NCBI GenBank assembly: GCA_028023455.1
Contig: JAQFVV010000207.1
Location: 1,629,243-1,693,242, forward strand
Reading direction: 5' to 3'
Length of the DNA: 64,000 nt
From: Epiperipatus broadwayi
Taxonomy: Eukaryota > Onychophora > Udeonychophora > Euonychophora > Peripatidae
Of the stretch, positions 23,830 to 35,655 are shown one piece after another; position 1 is the stretch's first letter, and each line of letters starts with the position of its first letter. The position numbers and the translations under genes are program-made. The notes beneath the pieces were generated by a model. The model had not been told where the DNA came from. It worked only from the letters and a program-made list of their open reading frames with translations, and made no database searches.

Positions 23830-24599
23830 GGTGGAAATCCAAAAACAGAATTTCATCAAATTATTTAGCTTCCAATTTGCAAATAAGCATCTGCAATGCA
23901 TTCAAAAACAATTATTCGGTCTCTGCTTTAAAATTATGGCATGATCATTTAAATTCATTGTTATTTAAAAAATAAAAAGCAATACATAAAAAATAATTAT
24001 CAACATTCAATCTACCACTATCCACTACCCCCAAAAACAACTGAAATTGACAAACTATGTCGATGGTGTAATACTTAAAAAATAAAATATTTTCAACATT
24101 TGCAAATCATTTAAATTCATCAATATTTAAAAAATAAAAAGCAATACACAAAAAATAATTACCAATGTCTTTCCAGAAATTTCAATGATTGCACTTTTTT
24201 CAGTTCAAGAAATTGTTTTTCATGTCAAAAGCCAGTCCGGAAAAGCTATGACATCACATTTTGAAAATACAAAGGTGACATGAAATAGAAAGATTATTTG
24301 CAGCATAAAAATACATTAGCTATCAAAAAATTAAAATGAATTAAATATCCATTAGTTTTTACAACTTTTCTTTAAAATTATAAAATTTAGCTTAGTAGGC
24401 ACTTGAATGTTTTCAGCATAAAAATCCATTAAAAAGGTTATTATTTAGATTTAGAATTCACATATTTAGAGGACAGATTTTAACACAAATAGTAACAGAA
24501 GATTAAAAAATGGTGGTTATTTGATTTAAAAAAAAAATACAGCAAAAGATGGCAGAAATTAGCAGATTATAATTTAGAAATTACAAAATTTAGATTGAT

Positions 24600-25450
24600 G
24601 GTATATTAATGGCTTGCAACATTGCATCGAATAGATTTTAACCATGGTGCAATCTTCACCACATGAATTTGTTTAAGTATGAATCCAGGTAGCATTGAGC
24701 GATCTCCCACTCTCATTTACTGCACTATTTTGAAAGTCTTTCTACATTTTGAGTATGGGCTCCAGTAGAAGAAAAATCAACAATATTGTAAGAATGATTT
24801 ACTTTGAAATGTTGGTAACCTGCAGCATTCAATTCCTCAGTTTTGTAGATCTTCCAGCAGTCAGAATATATGGAGAATCCTGGTGCTACATGTTATTTAA
24901 TGGCATCTAGAAGAACAGATGCTGTTCCACCTGGAATAACAACAATAAAACACTCTTTCATTTCCCTATATAAACCACCAAATAACCATTGCTGTGGAAG
25001 AATTCTTTTCTGTTGGTTTTTGCATTTAGTGAATAAAGTTTTGTCTACCTCTACAATTTTCCCTGGGCCTCCAATTTTGCAAGATGGGAGAGATAGCAGA
25101 CTTTCTTTACAGGCTTCTCTTAAATATTGCTTTTATGCAATGACAGTCTTCTTGTCCAAATCCATATCATTTTTTACAGATTTGATGGTCAATTGGTTTG
25201 TAATCCACTAGTAAATGAGTTGGATGGCTGTGACAAATAATAATTTGCAGCCTTCAAACCAGGTTCCTTTCTGAAGTGCTATGGAACATTGACAAGCAGA
25301 AACATTGCACCTCCATTGCACCTTTGGTCTTACATAAAGTTTCATTTGATGGCCATTGACACATACTTTTTGAGTAGGCAGAACACTTTTACTTTGTAGA
25401 AACTCCACTGCTTCATATTCTGTCTTTGGAAGATCCCAAATTTTTATCAT
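24600..25450 (-). pseudogene. Merlin/ISXO2-like DDE transposase, broken
   Basis: Begins at a Met at 25448-25450. The N-terminal zinc-binding part includes VCVNGHQMKLY, VQWRCNVSACQCSIALQKG and TWFEGCKLLF, matching the C..C/H…WRC…C…l.kGTWFeg pattern of ISXO2-like transposases. After a frameshift near 25208, all three catalytic positions are still visible: KIVEVDKTLF (D), IYSDCWKIY (D) and GAHTQNVERLSK (E, in the diagnostic HTQN-E block). At least four in-frame stops follow. It lies centrally between the long inverted repeats, so it is the element's own transposase, now dead. Confidence 0.88.
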
Positions 25451-27513
25451 TTTGAGTCAAAAAAGAAGATTATGAAAAAGATACTACTTAAATTTTAGCT
25501 GCTACTGATATTTCAGTGCGGGGATTTTGAAATGTTGCTAAAAGTTTGTGCATGTTTAATGTTGTATTCATGTGCATAAGAAAATAATCCATATTAACTC
25601 TGTCAAAAATAAAAATAATCCCAACAACTTTTATTTTTAGCACTATGAAATAATTAACACATCATAATAAAACTAAGCAGGTATTTCAAAAGACTAGTTC
25701 AGTTACATTTTGATTAAATTTGTCAGCTTTGGAAATTATATTTTTCATGTGAAATGTCTATTACATCATATTTCATTAATAAGTACAAACTGTGATGTAA
25801 TATATTATGGTCCATTATATTTCTCTTTTTAAATATTTAAGTGGTATATGTGTATGGATTTAATTCAGTATTTTCCTAAGAATCTTATATAACATACATA
25901 TATAATGAAATGTTTAGGCAACTATTTACCATTTTCTAACTTTTGCAAGTATGTTAAATGGTAATTTTAAAAATAAATTTGGTTTAGAGTGAAAGTAAAT
26001 GCTTTCTTCACAGCATCATTTTTCATTCACTTGAGAATGTTAAGAAGTTTAACATTAGAAAACAAAATTTTATAATTTTAAAAGAAAGTTGTAAAAGATA
26101 ATGGATATTTAATTTGTTTTATTTTTTGATAGCTAATGTATTTTTATGCTGCAAATAATCTTTCTATTTCATGTCACCTTTGTATTTTCAAAATGTGATG
26201 TCATAGCTTTTTTGGACTGGCTTTTGACATGAAAAACAATTTCTTGAACTGAAAAAAGTGCAATGATTGAAATTTCTGGAAAGACATTGGTAATTATTTT
26301 TTGTGTATTGCTTTTTATTTTTTAAATATTGATGAATTTAAATGATTTGCAAATGTTGAAAATATTTTATTTTTTAAGTATTACACCATCGACATAGATG
26401 TCAATTTCAGTTGTTTTTGGGGGTAGTGGGTAGTGGTAGATTGTATGTTGATAATTATTTTTTATGTATTGCTTTTTATTTTTTGAATAACAATGAATTT
26501 AAATGATCATGCCATAATTTTAAAGCAGAGACCGAATAATTGTTTTTGAATGCATTGCAGATGCTTATTTGCAAATTGGAAGCTAAATAATTTGATGAAA
26601 TTCTGTTTTTGGATTTCCACCATTTTTCAATTTAAGTGAAGAATTCTTGACTTAAGGAGGGGGTCTGTCTTTGTCATATTTCCACTGATTTCTGTTTTTT
26701 TAACTTGAATTTTATAGCATATTCTTGGTTGTTTTTTTTTTTATAATTTGTACTTTCGACGTATGTCTTGGCTATACATTGCCTCAGGCATTTTTATTTT
26801 TCAACTTAATAGAATAATTTTTGATTTTAGGGGGGGGGGGGCTGTCATTGTCATATTTCTACTAATTTCTGTTTTTTTTAATTTGAATTTTATAGCATTT
26901 TTTTTTGTTCTTTTTTTATAATTTGTACTTTCAATGTATTTCTTGGCTATACATTGCTTCAGGCATTTTTATTTTTTGATTTAAGAGAAGAATTCTTGAT
27001 TTTAGAGGGGGCTCTGTCTTTGTCATATTTTTACCGATTTCTGTTTTTTTTTTTAATTTGAATTTTATAGCATTTTTTTTTTTTTTTTATAATTTGTACT
27101 TTTGATGTATTTCTTGGCTGCCTCAGGCATTTTTATTTGTCAATTTTCAGCCACTTTGAATATAAATTTATCACTTGCAAGCTATGGGCCAGTTGTTGAT
27201 GGTACTGCAGAATCTCCTGGTGGCAATTAAGCATGTTGCCCACAACTACATTAATCAGTAATATAACACTAATTTATTTTACTTCCCAAGAATGCAACTA
27301 TATGTAATATTTATATATGGTAATATTACAAAGATGCATGAAAAACAGTATAATATTTACTCATCATGGAAACTTCTTAATAAATATTTAAACTACATGA
27401 TTATGAGTCACTTGAGTAAATTGACTAAAAGAAATTAAAAGAAAAGTTAATTTATACATTTGGTCATATTATTAAAATTTATTTTGTAGTATGTGTTGCA
27501 AGGGGAAGAAGTT

Positions 27514-27822
27514 GTTTTTAAATCAAACTAAAAATGGATTTTAATTAAAATAATAGAAACAGAAATGCAATTAAAAAGTTTGCTTGCTTTTAATTAATTT
27601 GATAAAAAAAAAAGTAAAAACAAGTGGTAAAATAAAACTATTTTAGAAATCAATTTTATAAAAAAAGAAATAGAATGAGATGTTTTAAACCTAAATGAGT
27701 ATGTGTGTTAATACACGTACAACTTTTTAAATCATTTAAAACATTAGAAATTTAATGAAAATAAAAGATTTTAATTTTTGGCAATGAAACCATTAAATAG
27801 GATCAAGAATCTGGTTCAATTG
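27514..27822. repeat. direct repeat, left copy (LTR-like)
   Basis: Matches 31550-31864 in the same orientation over about 310 bp with few differences, from TTTAAATCAAACTAAAAATG to ATCTGGTTCAAT-like ends. No TG…CA ends and no obvious primer site. It could be an LTR pair or a segmental duplication. Confidence 0.85.
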
Positions 27823-27949
27823 CTCCAAAAGGTCATCAAAAAAAATAAATAATGAAAGCATTCCTACGCTATTTTTTTTTAAACTTTAATTATTTTAAAA
27901 ATCCCCTAGAAACCCAGATGAACGTTTGCCTTGCACTAAAACAATATTT

Positions 27950-28881
27950 TACTAAAATACCTTTCTCCATCTTTTAAACTGACTTTTGTCCAGAGCTTCT
28001 TTTTCTCTTTTAATTAATTCCATGCCATAAGTTACCTTTCCTCTCTTGTATTTTCCTGGCTTATAATTCTTTATTTTATCCCTTTCACATTCTGTTATAT
28101 TTTCTGCCTCAAATCGCTGATCATCTTTAGGTCTAGCAAAACTCCACATATTTTTAAACTATCCTCACTTTATTATTTGTGCTATCAGCACTAGTAAATG
28201 GAAACTTTTTTATTTTCAACCATCTTTTTGAATGTTTGAAATAAGATTGTTCTATAGATGGGTTCTATTTTTGTTTTAAAATCATATTCTGAAAACTTTT
28301 CCTTAACTCTATTCTTAGTTTTACTTCCATGTTCTAAACTAACAGTTACTTTACTCAATTCATTTTTAGTTTCTTGAGGTAACTCTTTTACATTATTTTC
28401 AATCTCTAACTTATAGCTCCTTCTATTTCTTGTCTACATTTTCTAAATTTTCCACCACATTTTCTATCAGTACCCAATCTTTGCTTATTTCTAACTTTAT
28501 TTCCACCTTCTCTGTCTGAACACTATCTTGCTCTAGCTCAATTTCTTTATTCAACTCATTTTTCAGATCATTTTCCATCTTAATTTCCTTTCCTACTTCC
28601 TGACTTTCCTTTACTCTTCCTCGTATTTCTCCCCTCATTGCCTTCATTTTCCTAATCATTTCTACTTTCAACTCACTAATTTCTTTCTTCATTGCTGCTT
28701 TAAACTTTGCCAGCATTCCTTGCTGGCTCTGTTTGAATTCTTGCTGCATTTCATTCATCATTTTTTCCTTCATTTTTTTATGCATTTCTCTATTTTCTTC
28801 CTTTATTTCAGTCATTATTTCCATCATCTTCTTCATCATTATCCTGAGCTCTGACTTTTTTTTTTTTTCCACTACTCCCAT
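27950..28881 (-). pseudogene. coiled-coil ORF, gag/ORF1-like, unrecognised
   Basis: The first frame (28881 to 28423, 152 aa) is almost entirely a charged coiled coil rich in Met, Glu and Lys (for example MMKKMMEIMTEIKEENREM). After its stop the protein-like sequence continues in another frame (ELPQETKNELSKV…KFSEYDFKTKIEPIYRT) and again at 28149-27952 (MWSFARPKDDQRFEAENITE … ELIKREKEALDKSQFKRW). Base composition is purine-rich on the coding strand. It lies between the two direct repeats. A retroelement gag or ORF1 is my best guess; no zinc knuckle, protease or RT is seen. Confidence 0.45.
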
Positions 28882-30368
28882 TTTCGAAAAAAAAAATTAA
28901 ATTCCACTCTAACTTTTATTTTCACTTTTCCAAAAGTATAACTTCTTAATATTTATTTCTTTTTAACTTTCTTACATTCAATAATAAATCCAAAGAAACA
29001 AGAAAATGCTATTTAATATTTTATTGATTTTCTCATATGAAAAAGATGAACCCCCTTATACCAGACTGCTCCAACAATACATACCATAAGTAACAAAAAC
29101 TGATCCCTACCTATGGAATCTTGTCTCTTACACCTGAAATCTTTCTCAATTGTCTAAAAAAAATCTCACATAGGCTTTAAAATTGAAGCCCTACATTGAC
29201 TGTGGTAAAATTTGTTACCTGTATACTGGACATTCAATCCCCTTTTAATTACAGAGGATGCCACCAGATCACTGTGTATCTAGAAAATTTGTTTACCATG
29301 ATCAAAAGTGGATGAGGATCATGGTTTACACTGACTAGACTTAGGGAGAAGCAAAGAATCTTAAACATTGTTCAGAAAATTGAGAAATAAAAGCAGACAA
29401 ATGTCAGCCAAATTAAGTTTAAACAATTTTAAAGTTTTATTTAAGAGAAATATAAAATTGTAAAGTAAAGATTTGCACACAATAAATATGGTTATATCAA
29501 ATGTGTGCTAGAAAAAATAAAAAATCAATGTTCTGGCAGAGAGACTAACTTCATAAAAGTGAATTAGAAAAGGAGGGGAAAGATTTTCCTGTAGCTGACA
29601 ATTCACCCAAAGCAATTCTGGTTTTCTTATTCAAAAGTTCTAAAAGGAAAAGCAATGGAAAGTTTTTTGTATGAATCAATGAACCAGCATGGATGAGCAT
29701 TCACTAGCTTATTGACTAATGACATCATATTGTCACAGGACTGCTGCATGGAAAAATCATGATTAAGATCACCAAGGTTGATTACAATGCAAGAACACAA
29801 AAAAAACAGTAGATTAATATGTCAGAGTATAAATTATAAAATGGAAGAAAACTTACATCTCCAATTTAATAAAATAGTAATATTAGAAAATACTTTGATG
29901 AAAATGATTTAAGATTAATAAAATATTAAATCTCTGATTTAAGGAAAACAAACATATAATACGGGTGAATCACCAACCAAATGATTGGGCAAAACTAAGC
30001 TGAGAATAATAATTAAAGGTCTCAATAAGAGACAGGTAAGTAATTTGAAAACCAGTTATGTCTGCCCTAGCATTACAAAAAAGTGGAATAATTAAAATTA
30101 CAAGTAAATTTACAAACAAAATTCACAGTACATGCTCTGACAGATAAATTTAAAGCAAAATATAAAAGTTCAAATAAATCTAGTAAACAAAAGACTAATG
30201 TTTGACCTAGATTTTTATAAATTAATTAATCAGAGAGTGTATATGAGTTGAAGATATGAAAACATTAAATGCTTTAGTAGAAAGAAATGTTTTATCACCT
30301 AGAATTGAAATGGAAATTAAGAGTATGCTAGTGGTTCACCTAAATCAATTCCATTTTTTTATATACAG

Positions 30369-30487
30369 ATTTAGGAAGAGGGAAAAATGTGGAAAACCAA
30401 TGGAATAGTGCAGACAAGCTTTTCTTAACCTGGAAAAGAAATGTTGGAACTAAGGATGTCATAATTCTGCAAAACACTCATGGTCAG
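30369..30487 (+). CDS. candidate internal exon, gene at 30-34 kb
   Basis: Strong acceptor CCATTTTTTTATATACAG ends at 30368 and strong donor GTATGT starts at 30488. Two bases precede 39 open codons, which begin LGRGKNVENQWNSADK and end DVIILQNTHGQ in phase 0. GC content is clearly above the flanks. It joins in phase 0 to the exon at 31068, removing a 580-nt GT-AG intron without introducing a stop. Two independent splice sites, matching phase and composition make this the best host-gene exon in the window. No family recognised. Confidence 0.6.
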
Positions 30488-31067
30488 GTATGTTTGACCA
30501 GCCAAGGTTAGTCTCACACAAGAAAAGGAAAGATTATGAACTACGTAATCTGAACTATAGAAAATGAAATCTCTACAAAAAAAATCAGAACAATAAATAC
30601 AATAAAATGCCAGCCAAAAGATTTACAGTTTGCACAAAGTGCATCACAGTGATTTAAATTAATTATAGAAGGATAAAATAGAAACAGGTGATCAAACTAA
30701 AATTTATGCAAGACTTTCAAAGCATTTAGCATGAGGTAATAATAAAACAAGAAGGCATAATAAGCATATAAAAACATAATCTCACCATAAACTCTCCAAT
30801 AAGTGAAATGGGAAAAAAACTAGGCATCTTAAAACTAAGATTCCAAGACACTCAATAAAATACAATGAAAAGCAAATGCAGATAATGAATTAGATTAAAT
30901 AATTAATAAAACTTTATACATCACACTTAATTTACACTGAGTGGAGATTTAATTAAAAGAAATGTATTTACCCTGGAATGAATAAGAAAAATTTTACTTT
31001 ATGATAAAGCAGAGTTCACGTAGTTTTTCAAAAGAGTGTACACTTTTATTATAATTTCATCTTTCAG

Positions 31068-31208
31068 GTGTCTTCTCTTCATGATGACAATGAGTGTAGA
31101 GGCATATTTGGGGATCCTGTTTACATTAGACCTTCCTGGCATAATGAAAGAACAGCTTGGACTCAGAGATCCATCCTTAGTTTGTTAGCAGGGCATGTTG
31201 TAGGTTAG
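31068..31208 (+). CDS. candidate exon, gene at 30-34 kb
   Basis: Acceptor TAATTTCATCTTTCAG ends at 31067. Forty-six open codons follow, running VSSLHDDNECRGIFGDPVYI, then RPSWHNERTAWTQRS, then ILSLLAGHVVG, and end at TAG (31206-31208). It could be terminal. Alternatively a weaker donor GTTAGC at 31204 leaves one base that joins in frame to the exon at 33538. The Trp/Arg-rich peptide and raised GC look coding. Function unknown. Confidence 0.55.
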   Translation: MSSLHDDNECRGIFGDPVYIRPSWHNERTAWTQRSILSLLAGHVVG

Positions 31209-31549
31209 CAAAAGTAAAGAAGTGAGTTTTGGCATCATTGAGAAACAAAATCTTTTATTAACCATATGAATCCCAGCATGCTAATATAAAGCAAATGGTT
31301 GGATTATAAAAAGCTGAATCAATCACTTTCAATAGTTTGTCTCAGCCAAGAATAATCTCTCTCTAAAATTGCCTGAAATTTTTGGGGTTATTTATAGCCC
31401 CACCCTATCTCCCACATAAAATTTTTTGTTATTCAATTCCAAGCCTTAGGCCAGGGCAAATCTAAATCTTCCACTCAATCTAATTAAGAATTTTAACTAG
31501 GGATTAACTTCTAATAAAATAAACAACAACACAAAATTAAATCTCACTT

Positions 31550-31862
31550 TTAAATCAAACTAAAAATGAATTTTAATTAAAATAAAAGAAACAGGAATGC
31601 AATTAAAAAGTTTGCTTGCTTTTAATGAATTTGATTTTTTTAAAAAGTAAAAACAAGTGTTAAAAAAAAAACTATTTTAGAAATCAATTTTATAAAAAAA
31701 GAAATAGAATGAGATGTTTTAAACTTAAACGCGCATGTGTTTTAATACAGGTACAACTTTTTAAATAATTTTAAATTTTTTTAAACATTAGAAATTTAAT
31801 GAAAATAAAAGGTTTTAACTTTTAGCAATGGACCCATTGAATTGGTTCAAACATCTGGTTCA

Positions 31863-31864
<2 letters not shown>
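31550..31864. repeat. direct repeat, right copy (LTR-like)
   Basis: Second copy of the repeat at 27514-27822, same orientation, diverging at its end into the (TA)n tract. If the gene model at 30.4-34 kb is right, this copy sits in an intron. Confidence 0.85.
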
Positions 31865-31893
<29 letters not shown>

Positions 31894-31897
31894 CCAG

Positions 31898-31976
<79 letters not shown>
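31863..31976. repeat. compound (TA)n(GA)n microsatellite
   Basis: Two TA tracts separated by GAACCAGAACTA, then GA repeats to about 31976. It begins exactly where the right-hand 310-bp direct repeat ends. Confidence 0.97.
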
Positions 31977-31978
<2 letters not shown>

Positions 31979-32820
31979 CAGCAAGTAAGGAGAGTAATTT
32001 TTCAGATAAATTGCAGGCTTATATAGCCTTTGTTTGTTGACATAATTAACAGATAGATACTGTTGTTACTGATGAACTCAAAATGTACCTATTTTACTCA
32101 AAAGATAAATATTGCACTTTAATTAGAACTCATTTGAATAAAACCAATATTTCTAACAATATATATTTCTTTAATTTTAACAGAAGAATATTGTAAAGTA
32201 AAATAAAAATAAAACAATTTTAAATTTCTTTTTTAAAATAAAATACATTTGTTTTAAAAGATTATTACAAATAATGTATTTTTAACTAACCAATATTACC
32301 TTAAATATTCACAATTTAAAATTTATAAATTATTGTATTTAAACAACAACTATACATGCATGCATATATATGTAAACACACACATGAGAATGCAATTTGT
32401 TCTTTAACTAAACCTATTGCTTTTTAAAATGTTAGCTTTTGTTAAAATATACATGTCTTTAAATTTATAAATAGTTTTATAATATTTTTTTTAGTTTAAT
32501 GTGTATTTTTTTTTTAAATATAAGAAGAAAAAATAAATTATGAATTACTTTTAAAAAGATAAAAATAAAAACAAATTGTCAATTACTAGTTTTTATTTTG
32601 ATGCATCTATAATAACTTCAAAATTAAAGATAAACACCACTTGTAACTTTAAACAATTATTAATATATAACAATATATTGTTATATGATAATGCCTATCT
32701 TATATTTAAAACAAGATGGTTTAGAAAAAAAAAATGTTGCCAGTATTTAAATTTTAAATGGTAACTTTTAGAATATTGTCAAAAAATTTTACTACCTTTT
32801 TTACATTTCTCATGAAATTT

Positions 32821-32920
32821 ACTAGGTCATCACAGCTACCTTGCAAGCAAGTAGTTGGTTGCAGACGGTTGGGGGTTTGCCTCCCGGCCAATGCTATGAC
32901 ATATGAAAAAAAAAAAAAAA
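32821..32920 (+). mobile_element. tRNA-like SINE, second copy
   Basis: Same family as 17572-17683: CTTGCAAGCAAG, TTGGTTGCAGACGGTTGGGGG, B-box-like GGTTTGCCTCC, then AATGCTATGACATATG and poly(A). It lacks the first part with the A box. Flanking CATGAAATTT (32811) and CATGGGAAATTTT (32921) may be a decayed target duplication. Confidence 0.8.
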
Positions 32921-33537
32921 CATGGGAAATTTTGTTTGAAGCTTCATTAAAAAAAAGCAAATATAAAAGGTATAAAATTCTTAGATTTTTATAAATTATA
33001 CAATTAAAACTTCTTTTTCCATCTTATATATTGAAACAGTCAGATCTGTCTATCCTTCTGTTTCACCTATTATATACTATAGTAGTATTTATTTATATAT
33101 ACCTATACCCAAATCCTTGTATATTACATTAATTTTAAAGTTAATAATACTAGTCATATATGTATGTGGGTATTTTTGCATACAGTATAGAAAGAGTATG
33201 CATATATGTAAGAGATGAGTAAATATGCACACATATATATCACTAGTGGTTAAATAAATATAACATGCTATGTATGTGTAACCAGAACCTACATATATGC
33301 AGGAAAGAAATAATGTTATAGGTAAACATTAGAAAATTTCTTTATTTAAAATATTATTATAAAATTAATATTTGAAATTATAATATTCCTGCATATAGCA
33401 TTAAATTATTTAAATGTGTTACATATATAATAAAATATTTTCAGAGTTTTAGATTTGTTTTTCGAAAAAGATAATTTAGTAAAATTAATCATTCTCGCTG
33501 TATTCTGACCTACTTAAAATTTTAAGAATAAAAGTAG

Positions 33538-33688
33538 ATTTTAAGACAACTATGAATAAATTATTCTGGTCAAGATCGAGGGAACCAGCTGTAAGAAAAT
33601 CAATAACAGCAGAAATCCCAGATTTCCAAGAATATAGTGAATTAATTAGAAAAACAGATCTGAAACTACCAACAAAGAAAAGAGGAGG
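33538..33688 (+). CDS. candidate exon ending at an AT donor
   Basis: The frame is open from 33489 to TAA at 33690-33692. A branch-like CTGAC/CTTAAA and an AG precede 33538. From there two bases and then FKTTMNKLFWSRSREPAVRK, SITAEIPDFQEYSELIRK and LKLPTKKRGG are read. The sequence at the end is GG followed by ATAAGT, that is, a donor with A in place of the first G. Cutting there leaves two bases that join in frame to the exon at 33846 through a 157-nt intron. Alternatively the ORF simply ends at TAA, with the Met at 33552 as start. No family recognised. Confidence 0.4.
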
Positions 33689-33845
33689 ATAAGTAAAGGA
33701 AGGGGGGGGTGAGCTGGTATATAAACTTATTGCAGCCATTTTAAAGTCAGTCAATTCATTATTTTAAGTGAAATTTTATTGAGTATTTGGTAAAATTGTT
33801 AATCATAATGATGATGGGATAGAAAGGCAATTTCTTGCTTTTTAG

Positions 33846-33951
33846 GCCAGAAGATAGTCTACAGAATGCAGAGGAAGAAGAACTAATAGTCAATGCCATC
33901 CAAAGAAAGTGCTCAAGACCAAGCCACTGTGCCATAGCAGAGAAATTATAG
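33846..33951 (+). CDS. candidate 3'-terminal exon, gene at 30-34 kb
   Basis: Excellent acceptor AATTTCTTGCTTTTTAG ends at 33845. One base, then 34 codons follow (PEDSLQNAEEEELIVNAIQR, then KCSRPSHCAIAEKL) before TAG at 33949-33951. GC is near half, against about a quarter around it. The acidic-then-helical pattern is loosely like the helix-turn-helix N-termini of DNA-binding proteins, but this is not enough to name it. An ATTAAA hexamer about 130 nt downstream could serve as a poly(A) signal. Confidence 0.45.
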
Positions 33952-34905
33952 CAGTAACAGATGTCTACAAATCTAAAATAGACTTTAAACTAAACTTTAT
34001 AACTTCTAAAGCTAGCTAAACTTACTATCAATGGCCAATATAATCTAATGTATTCTAAATTTCTGAATATCAATTCCTAAATTAAAATGTAATTTTTTTT
34101 TTTATTTAAATTGTAAGTCTTGCCTGATTTCAACTGACATAAATGATTCCAACTTATTTTACATATTTGAATTACTTTAGCCTGATAATATTTGCTTTTA
34201 TTGATAATTTTCATAAATGAATTAAACTGATATTAAACTGAATTAATCTAATTTAGACTATTTTATTTCATTCCCTTTTAAACTAAGCAAATAAAGCCAA
34301 ATATTAGATTTACATGAAATCCTATTTCTAAATTTATATTTCCTTTAGTTAAATCTATGCCAATATTATTTTCTTTTCAATTATGTATTTGTTTATGTTA
34401 TGTTTGTTCAGAATAGAGTTTATTCATAGTTAAATGATTAGTGAGAAGTGATTAGATATTCTCACACATGTGTAATTTCACATTTATTAATGCACAAACA
34501 AAACTCCCCTGAAATGGATAAAATAAATCTTATTTGAGATATAATTAAAAGCTTACAAATGCTTTAAGATAGGTTTGCTGTAAATGAAATATTTAATTAA
34601 TATTTAGCTGAAGTGATGAAATATGGCATAAAGCTAGAATTTAATATTGTAATTATCCAAATTATGCTGTAGTCTTCCCTAAAGTTATATAAATGCCCAT
34701 ATAGCTGGCTTAGCAAACTATATTCATATATTTTCTTAAATAGCATAGTTATAGATGCTAGACTATGAACTGATTTATGGTAGTTTCATGAAGGAAACTA
34801 TTGTTTTGTGTCCTATTTTATTTTATAATGATGTAGTCAGCGGGATGAATGTGTCCTTAGGAAACACATCAGCATATATACTACTTGCTGTATATTTTAT
34901 GATTC

Positions 34906-35004
34906 CAATGGGCATAGGTTTTAAGAGCCACCCCATTCTTTAGTTTGGACAACTATTTCTTCTTACAATGGGCATAGGTTTTAAGGGTAACCCCATTTTT
35001 TGTA
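34906..35004. repeat. two-copy tandem repeat, 60-bp period
   Basis: CAATGGGCATAGGTTTTAAG occurs at 34906 and 34966, each followed by a CCCCATT block. Confidence 0.85.
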
Positions 35005-35469
35005 TTTAGAACTGGAGCACAAGGATCCAGAATATTATATTAGTTGTTCAATAACCTTGTCTAAAAGGTCTCATTAACAGCAAGTAGTACTGTGTTTAGG
35101 GAACCAGTTACTCAGTAGCAAATCCTATAAGCAAGCTCACTTCGAGACACACAGACTCAGATTGTATACTTTGTAAGTGCCTTGGTATCTAAAGTCTGAC
35201 TGCCTATCATCAGTTCATCCTGCCATAATAATTTATATTTCAGCATTGATCTGAAACAGAATGTAATTTTATAGGCATATAAACTATATAGAGAATATAT
35301 TAAATGATATGCATTAAACAAAATATTATTTATAATGATAATCACTTCTGCTAGCAGTCTAAAGCAAATCTAAATACAAATATATAGCATAAACACAAAT
35401 ATATAGCATAAACTAGGCATACATTATCATGAGCAAATTAAATCAATTTGTAATATCCTAATTGTAAAA

Positions 35470-35655
35470 TTCATAAAAACCCAACTTATACTATGTAGAA
35501 TTCATCACCTGCTAGTGATATATATAACAAGAAAAATTAAATTAAATAGCTTGTAACCTATAAACCAACATCACCTGCGAGTGATATGAAACACTAAATA
35601 TGTAAATTAAAACTGCTTGTATCCTCTAGAATCATCACCTGCGGGTGAGTTTATT
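35470..35655. repeat. three-copy repeat with palindromic CACCTG core
   Basis: ATCACCTGCTAGTGAT (35504), ATCACCTGCGAGTGAT (35570) and ATCACCTGCGGGTGAG (35634) recur every 64-66 bp within a CTTGTAnCCTnTA-type unit. The palindromic ATCAC…GTGAT arms are kept while the spacers drift. CACCTG is an E-box-type hexamer. Confidence 0.75.

Larger units (their letters stand above)
23192..27249. mobile_element. Merlin (ISXO2-like) transposon with about 1.2-kb inverted repeats
   Basis: A 4058-bp element bounded by GTAGTTGTGGG at 23192 and its complement ending at 27249. The left arm runs to about 24389 and pairs over nearly its whole length with 26064-27249. Each arm has three tandem units of 170-180 bp near its outer part (left units start at 23310, 23489 and 23659, with C or G runs). 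The centre holds a broken Merlin transposase on the minus strand. Flanking ATCAATCG and ATTAATCA may be a decayed 8-bp target duplication, the differences being transitions. Arms this long and internally repeated are unusual for Merlin. Confidence 0.85.

Noticed and set aside
29257-29400. Acceptor TTTTAATTACAG followed by 28 open codons (RMPPDHCVSRKFVYHDQKW…) and an AATAAA
   Set aside because: No donor-linked partner exon in phase could be found; any AG can precede a chance ORF of this length.
29595-29700. ORF LTIHPKQFWFSYSKVL… after a CCTGTAG acceptor
   Set aside because: Looks faintly like the pre-RT linker of a LINE but no supporting block before or after; could not decide between TE and exon.
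31240-31450. Minus-strand TATAAATAA and AATAAA about 150 bp apart, LTR-like
   Set aside because: No second copy in the window, no TG…CA ends, and it adjoins plus-strand exon sequence; insufficient for an LTR call.
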